Below, piece after piece: positions 59,286-64,000 of a DNA stretch of 64,000 bases. The notes under the pieces are model-generated. The model was not told where the DNA came from. It did not search any database and saw only the letters and a list, made by a program, of their open reading frames with translations. The stretch lies in contig JAXGGA010005139.1 in assembly GCA_038373865.1 (NCBI GenBank), positions 1 to 64,000 of the forward strand, read 5' to 3'. A program made the position numbers and the translations under genes. The stretch's first letter is position 1. The number at the start of each line of letters is the position of its first letter. This stretch comes from Uloborus plumipes (taxonomy: Eukaryota > Arthropoda > Arachnida > Araneae > Uloboridae).

Positions 59286-60010
59286 TTAAAAATCACTTTT
59301 AGCTATTTTTACCAGTAATTTCAAAACTTCACACTTTTCACCTTCATCTTTGACTTTTTTTATTATCTCCTCAATTTCTTCATAATTAGTTGGAATAATG
59401 CTGTATTTAAGTCTAAATTCCTTTTTTATGGTAAGCATTTTTCTTTCCTGTATTATCTTCACTATGTCAATGTTTGTGCTATGCACACTGTTTGAAAGAA
59501 TCTGTTTTGGGGATAAGCTCCAAATTATTTTAAGTTCATCAGTTTCTTTTTTCATTTTTTTTAACTCCTTACTTCTCCATTCATGATCAAGAAACACAAA
59601 GTCATTTGAATGCGTAATAACTATTTTCGCTCAAACCACAGCAAAACCACATGGTCCAGAATGTTTTAAACGATTATCAACATCTCCAAAAACTTTTTCT
59701 GTAGAGATATTATGGGTTGTGGTGCACTTTCAAGCAAGTGCTCTGGAATTTGCTGCCGGACAGGAAATTGATGATTGTTTGAATTACCAAACTCAAATGC
59801 ACCCCCTCTCTGTCTAGCAAATGCGATTCCACAGGCACATAACATCTTCTGGCAAATACTGTTAATAAGATCTTCATCAGCTTCCTCCAGCTCTTTCTGT
59901 ATTGTTTCCATCCATTCGTTTGGATACACATCAACAGAAAATTTTTCTTTTAATTTTTTTTTATCCACTGCCATTGCAAGATATGCCTGAGAATGAAATG
60001 GTTGCTGCAC
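59286..60010 (-). pseudogene. Broken ORF of unknown function
   Basis: Two open parts. 59666-60010: VDKKKLKEKFSVDVYPNEWM, ETIQKELEEADEDLINSICQ, KMLCACGIAFARQRGG. 59286-59597: FLDHEWRSKELKKMKKETDE, KIIWSLSPKQILSNS, EEIEEIIKKVKDEGEKCEVL. Both are charged and helix-like, with codon use more gene-like than the surroundings. Stops separate them. On the minus strand they precede the WDGEW fragment and could be one captured gene. Not recognised. Confidence 0.4.
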
Positions 60011-60290
60011 TTTGGGATGGAGAGTGGGGTGTTGGTCAAGTTATAAGTAAATTAGATGAAAGCACTGATACATACAGGATAAAATATATGTAGAGTGTTA
60101 AAAAAGATTCAAACTTGTATTGGCCAGTACAAGATGACATACATAAAACCAAAGGGGAACAAATCATCATTATTCGGCCGATAATAGACGTTTTCGTAGA
60201 TGTTTCCTCTACAAGAACAATTATTTTTGAACTAATTAATCATGTTTTAATTAATAATATAGCAATTACAGACTGTGACAATATTTAACT
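59985..60290 (+). pseudogene. Mirror copy of the WDGEW ORF
   Basis: Plus-strand arm: DMPENEMVAALWDGEWGVGQ, VISKLDESTDTYRIKYM, stop, then DSNLYWPVQDDIHKTKGEQ. It shares the domain with 58765-59211 but has a stop (TAG) at a different place. Confidence 0.5.
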
Positions 60291-61000
60291 TAGATTATAT
60301 CACCAAAGAAAGTTAATCTAACATTTTTATTTCCTTATTGTTGTTCAAAATGTTTTCGAAGCAATGCTAAAATGAGAAATAAAGTCAAAATAGGAAAAAA
60401 CACCCAGAGTTTAGACAATTTTTGAGATAGAAAAAAAAATTGCTTGTTATGTCATCTTTGTATAACATTGTATCATCCTAGGATTGAGACAAGTAAAATG
60501 TATTTTGCATGGCCTAAATAAAGTCATTCAGTTTAAGATATCTGACTTATTTTGAAATAAATTACTGCATTTTGCTTCTTTCTTTGAATCAAGTCAGTAA
60601 TTCAAAAATGTTTTTAAAAGCTTTCTTCATAATTCCAGAATTTCTCCATTTTTACTCATATATTACTTGCTTCTTAACCTCTCCATTTTATTCATGATCT
60701 TTTACTTCCATTTTCTGATCTAAGTTGTTTCTTTATATGAAGCCATAATTTGAACAGCACCTTTAAATTCCTTATACAAACTAAAAAAAATATGCATTCC
60801 AAAAAAAAAAGTACAATTTTCACATAAATTGTTATTTCTCCCACTTTTTAATTAATGTTGGGTAGTTTCTCTGCCCATACACAAGTGAATATGTACCAAA
60901 GAACATACTCACAGCCGAAATATCCATTTTGATCATCATTGAGTTAACTAGCATAAGTTTTCCTGTGACGTTTGCACATACGTTTGTTGGGTGTACATTA

Positions 61001-61180
61001 AGGCTTGGTTTCCTAGAATCGTCGCCGACGCCCGGCGCGACGCACGCTGGAATCAGAACCAGTTTGATTGGAGCGTGGCGTGAAGCGACGTCAATCTGCG
61101 GCTCAGGCGCATGCGCAGAAGGCGGCGTCGTCTGTCGCTTCGCCAGAGATCGACGATTTCACTCCTAGGAAACCGGGCCT
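61001..61180. mobile_element. GC-rich MITE, TTA flanks
   Basis: AGGCTTGGTTTCCTAG and (inverse) AGGCCCGGTTTCCTAG with TTA on both sides; Harbinger-like target. Internal GCGACG/CGTCGC repeats. Confidence 0.75.
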
Positions 61181-61439
61181 TTACATAACTCAAAAATGGT
61201 ACCCTTTAGAAGGTTAAAATCTCATATGCATGGTCTGTGTAGTGCCTTGTTGTGTTCCTCCCTTTCCCAACTAGGAAATATATCACTAGTATGGGGATAA
61301 AAGTGAGATACCGAATTCTCCAATGGCCCAATATAGTGCCGTACAGTAAAAAACAAGAAAAAGGCTAGAGTTTACTCAATTTTGATAGTACAGAAAAAAA
61401 TTAGTATTTTTGTGATCAGTGAAGCATTTCCAACAATAT

Positions 61440-61810
61440 AGGGGGGTTCAATCTTAAATTTAAAAAACTTCGACAATGCCCCCCCCCCCCTACACTAGGC
61501 GTCGTAAAGTTTGGCCACAATCGAGAAATTTACCAAACTTCCCAGCCAGTGAAACACTACTTTCTCCAAATCAAAGAGAAAGAAAACGCTCTGGTAAGGA
61601 ACAGCAGTTGTTCGCAGTCTAAAGAGTATTTTATTGCATGTTTAAAACATGTATTTAATGCCGCCATCACTAAATTTTCAGCAATAATAGTTCCATTCTG
61701 ACATTTTCAGTAACATCGTTATTCAATTACCCTTCGTATTTGGCGTCGTAAAGTTTGGCGTCAATTGAGAAATTTATGAAACCTCCCAGCCAATGAAATC
61801 TTGCTTATTT
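61440..61810 (+). repeat. Direct repeat within the Helitron
   Basis: GGCGTCGTAAAGTTTGGC with GAGAAATTTA and CCCAGCCARTGAAA occurs at about 61498-61556 and 61741-61798. Confidence 0.7.
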
Positions 61811-62374
61811 GAGAGTCACTGTTAGATTGTAATCACTTCAAAGAGTTGGCGCGAAAGACAATATATTTCTTGCCTTTTAATGTTCACATTAAAATCATGG
61901 AAGAATAGTTGTGGCTGAACTACCTGACGACAATCGGTTCCCTATGTTAATCAATTTAGATTTGGCGACCAATTTTACATTGAAATTGCGGTTAAATCAG
62001 TGAATTATATCAAATTTCGAGGGCAAAATTGCTGTGGTCGTTGAGAGTTTTCGAAAATCTTGGCACTACAGCTGTGTTAAAAGTTCCATTGAAACGTAAA
62101 AATTTCGCTAAAAGTAAATAAGTTCGTCACACACACACACGCACACACGAAAAGAAGAAAAGTCTTAAGAGTGAGTTAAACTTTATTTAGTTAACTTCCT
62201 CTACATTTATTGCACGGGCATCGCCGTGCGGGTACTGCTAGTATATTATAGATAAATATATATATAAATATATATATATATAATATGTGCGTGTATGTGT
62301 GTTTTTGGTGACATTTTTAGAATGGGGCTTAGCCCCCCCAGACAGAAAAGTCTAACTCCGCCCATGGATGGAAC

Positions 62375-62789
62375 TTCCTTTCGTTATTTTGCAGGCGTCT
62401 CATCTGTAAATCAGTTCTTGTCACATATTTATACTGATATGTTTGTGTCCATTAAATGAACGATAGTGTAGATTCAGGGTTTTGGTTGAAGGAGACATAC
62501 AGGAAATGGCGCAGTGTACTCTATTTCCTTTACAAAATCTGAATTTCAATAATTTTGATCCACAGAAATTTGCTAGGAAAAATGTGTGGAAAAAACCCAA
62601 AAGGACGAATTCAGACTAATGAATGGAAATTACACCAACCATTTGTGATAATGGTAAACTTGCACGATTTGTCAATTTTACAACAATACCTTTGCTTCAC
62701 TATAAATTACATTCAATAAATATTTCTTTTGACCAACTAATTTATAAACACCTTATATAACAGGACTGTAATAAAAGAATGGCACTTAC
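62375..62789. other. Gene A intron start, nothing recognised
   Basis: AT-rich sequence between the nested transposon and the 62790 exon. Confidence 0.4.
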
Positions 62790-62999
62790 CGCTGCTTCCT
62801 CCGCTGGTCCTAGTGATGTCGTAAGGGTTGCTGGTCTTCCCGTGCGCGTAGTTGTTCGATTCGAACCCCAGTCCCATCTCCGGCGTGTTGGTGGTCGCTA
62901 TGACGATGGCCCCAGCTTCCTTGAGGGCGGCCACACTAGGGGCATCCTCTGCAGCTCTGGTGTCCAGAAACAGCATAGAAGAGGCCGTGCTCCTCATCC
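62790..62999 (-). CDS. faah2-like: FAAH2-like amidase gene A, exon with first half of the amidase signature
   Basis: Internal exon of 210 nt of an amidase-signature serine hydrolase. The family cleaves fatty-acid amides and is usually membrane associated. The acceptor (polypyrimidine then CAG) precedes 62999 and the donor GTAAGT begins at 62789; both ends are phase 1. The 70 codons contain AAEDAPSVAALKEAGAIV, TTNTPEM, ESNNYAHGKTSNPYD and TSGGSSG, the order seen in FAAH2. The second Ser of GGSSG is the middle residue of the Ser-Ser-Lys triad (Ser217 in FAAH1 numbering). The catalytic Lys belongs to an upstream exon not in the window. It is the first of five joined exons giving ~389 residues; human FAAH2 is about 532. 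Family very sure; substrate not known. Confidence 0.93.
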
Positions 63000-63202
63000 C
63001 TGGGAAACAAGGCCAGATGAAATATTTTGCATACAATGAATGAAAAATATCTGAGCTCTCCCTGGGATAAAGATGATTAAACACTTAAAATTCATTTCAG
63101 GTATAAAGCAGTGAGTAACCCCCCTAAGCCAGGGCTAAGGCAGAAACATGCAATACACCACCAACTCGTTTATTCCATCCACTTACTGCTTTATACCTGA
63201 TG

Positions 63203-63480
63203 GCAGCCCGATCGGTAAGGCATCGAACTCGTGACCGGAGGGACCCGGGTTCGATCCCAGACGATCAAAGATCCACCGTCTTGATTAATGGTGGCATTAA
63301 AAATGTCGTGGTCACAAAGTCCTCCAAGTGAAACGAAACCTCTGGGGGTGCGGGGGGCAAGAGTTTGCTCGACCCTTGGTTCTGGTTCAAAAATAACAAA
63401 GCGCTCTTTAGGGCCCTATCCCGGTTAAACCACGAGTTGTGGTAGGTACGGGGGCCCCTAGAGTGTGTGAAGTGAAGTGC
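63203..63480 (+). mobile_element. tRNA-derived SINE, family 1, copy 2
   Basis: GATGGCAGCCCGATCGGTAA, then GGACCCGGGTTCGATCCC (good B-box), then the body with ATCCACCGTCTTGATTAATG and ACCCTTGGTTCTGGTTCAAA. Lies in the gene A intron upstream of the 62790 exon; inverse orientation to the 28-kb copy. Confidence 0.88.
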
Positions 63481-63790
63481 TTTATACCCGAGCTTTACCT
63501 CAAAATTTTCGAGTTGTACCGTACCAAGTACGGTCGCTCGCTGGTGTTCTAATTTCATATTAGCTACCAGTTTTTGGTGACTCTCTTTGCTCTGTAAGAG
63601 GATTTTTGCCTCGTTTAATTCCTGTTCCATGCTGACGAGTGCCAAAAAACACGAAACTGCAGTCCACGGATGGAACAAACGAGATGGCGGTGTATTTCAT
63701 TTCAGGTGTTTAGTTTGAAGCTTCGTATTGTGAATTGTTGTTATGGTGACCATTTGAGGTGCGTTCATTTCTCCAACTATACCTTCATTT
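63481..63790. other. SINE-flanking repeat; long minus ORF not trusted
   Basis: A minus-strand 137-codon stretch (63265-63678) starts in this part (QELNEAKILLQSKESHQKLV, coiled-coil-like) and runs into the SINE. A captured exon cannot be excluded, but no splice evidence supports it. Confidence 0.35.
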
Positions 63791-63799
63791 GGTATGTAG

Positions 63800-63990
63800 T
63801 CCGACAGTACATACAAGTCATAGGGACCCGTTATTAGGTAGGCATCCATTTACGGCACAACACATTCACAAAAAGAGAGGAAATGGACAAGAGAGAGAAA
63901 GAACATTCATGCCCGAATCTGGAATCGAACCCGAAACCTCCCTATCTAAGTCAAACGTTTCTGACCACAGACAAGGTGGCCGACCATAGT
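63800..63990 (-). mobile_element. tRNA-derived SINE, family 2, copy 2
   Basis: Minus strand: GGTCGGCCACCTTGTCTGTG, then TTTCGGGTTCGATTCC (B-box), GGGCATGAATGTTCTTTCTC and TGTGAATGTGTTGTGCC. Same order as 31205-31400. Confidence 0.8.
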
Positions 63991-64000
63991 GTGAAATGAA

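Larger units (their letters stand above)
58570..60484. repeat. Inverted repeat inside the Helitron
   Basis: 58570-59093 is the inverse of ~59980-60484 (for example GTAGAGGAAACATCTACGG / GTAGATGTTTCCTCTAC). The ~890-bp centre is unique. Both arms encode PENEMVAALWDGEW. Confidence 0.85.
58126..62241 (+). mobile_element. Helitron, non-autonomous, both ends
   Basis: Starts TCTATATATATAAAGATGAC after A, and ends with hairpin GCACGG-GCATCG-CCGTGC, then GGGTACTG and CTAG before T: the A|TC...CTAG|T layout of Helitrons. About 4.1 kb. No Rep-helicase domain is visible. It carries an inverted repeat with broken ORFs, a degenerate ACTTCC fragment (60871-60990) and a small MITE. Confidence 0.88.
57021..62366. 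mobile_element. hAT-like element containing a Helitron
   Basis: Inverted ends CATGGGCGGAGTTA, and C/G-run subterminal copies of GGGGCTTAG / GGGGGGCTAAGC. Flanked by identical GATGGAAC (57013-57020, 62367-62374), an 8-bp duplication. Without the Helitron it is about 1.2 kb and non-autonomous. Confidence 0.9.

Noticed and set aside
63203..63275. Possible functional tRNA gene
   Set aside because: A- and B-box are present but I see no paired acceptor stem and the same body follows at 28 kb; a SINE head fits better.
63265..63678. 137-codon minus-strand ORF as an upstream FAAH exon
   Set aside because: Lacks the G-V-P-F-T-V-K-E block expected for that exon and half of it is SINE sequence.

Overview
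The window is AT-rich eukaryotic DNA: spliced genes with long introns, packed with nested transposable elements. The gene family (FAAH2-type amidases), the Helitrons, the Tc1, hAT and TTAA-type elements, and two tRNA-derived SINE families all fit an arthropod. I lean towards a chelicerate (spider-like) genome, but that is recollection of repeat style, not proof.

Genes. Only one gene family is supported. Five exons on the minus strand (62790-62999, 53437-53556, 42458-42612, 40612-40707, 38626-39213) join in frame with canonical splice sites. They give the last ~389 residues of a fatty-acid-amide-hydrolase-2-like amidase, gene A; its N-terminal ~140 residues lie beyond the right edge. Further down the same strand, 14461-14646 is the first coding exon (62 aa) of a second copy, gene B, whose remaining exons lie beyond the left edge. 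The paralogues are therefore head to tail. A CpG-rich block at about 25481-25820, ending in a perfect splice donor, may be the untranslated first exon of gene B.

Repeats, left to right. 1-4454: a fold-back with a second fold-back and an 'ACTTCC-family' element inside it, ending at a Helitron 3' terminus. 4455-11855: two inverted copies of a Helentron/DINE-like element with ~146-bp tandem core repeats, whose left arm is split by a hAT element (7155-9725). 14935-16295: a near-perfect palindrome flanked by TTAA. 16712-17499: a dead Tc1 element. 18141-21699: hAT-like MITEs and a second TIR family with 9-bp target duplications. 23028-25210: a CAGGGGTGCC...GGCACCCCTG element with an internal array of GTTACCGATCTGAT motifs. 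28-33 kb: SINEs and ACTTCC elements. 34049-34657: a solo LTR. 35-44 kb and 52.9-53.4 kb: TTAA-flanked MITEs. 39954-40419 and 41177-41883: Harbinger-like and hAT MITEs in gene A introns. 43788-48150: insertions nested four deep. 49588-52475: another nest. 57021-62366: a hAT-like element containing a complete non-autonomous Helitron (58126-62241), which carries an inverted repeat with broken open reading frames of unknown function. Nearly everything between 39 and 63 kb lies in gene A introns, and 14.7-25.5 kb probably lies in a gene B intron.

I found no bacterial-type operon, CRISPR array, rRNA or functional tRNA gene. The most unusual content is the repeat architecture: very long hairpins, insertions that can be ordered in time because an intact copy of the target is present, and a Gly-to-Leu change beside the catalytic serine of gene A.
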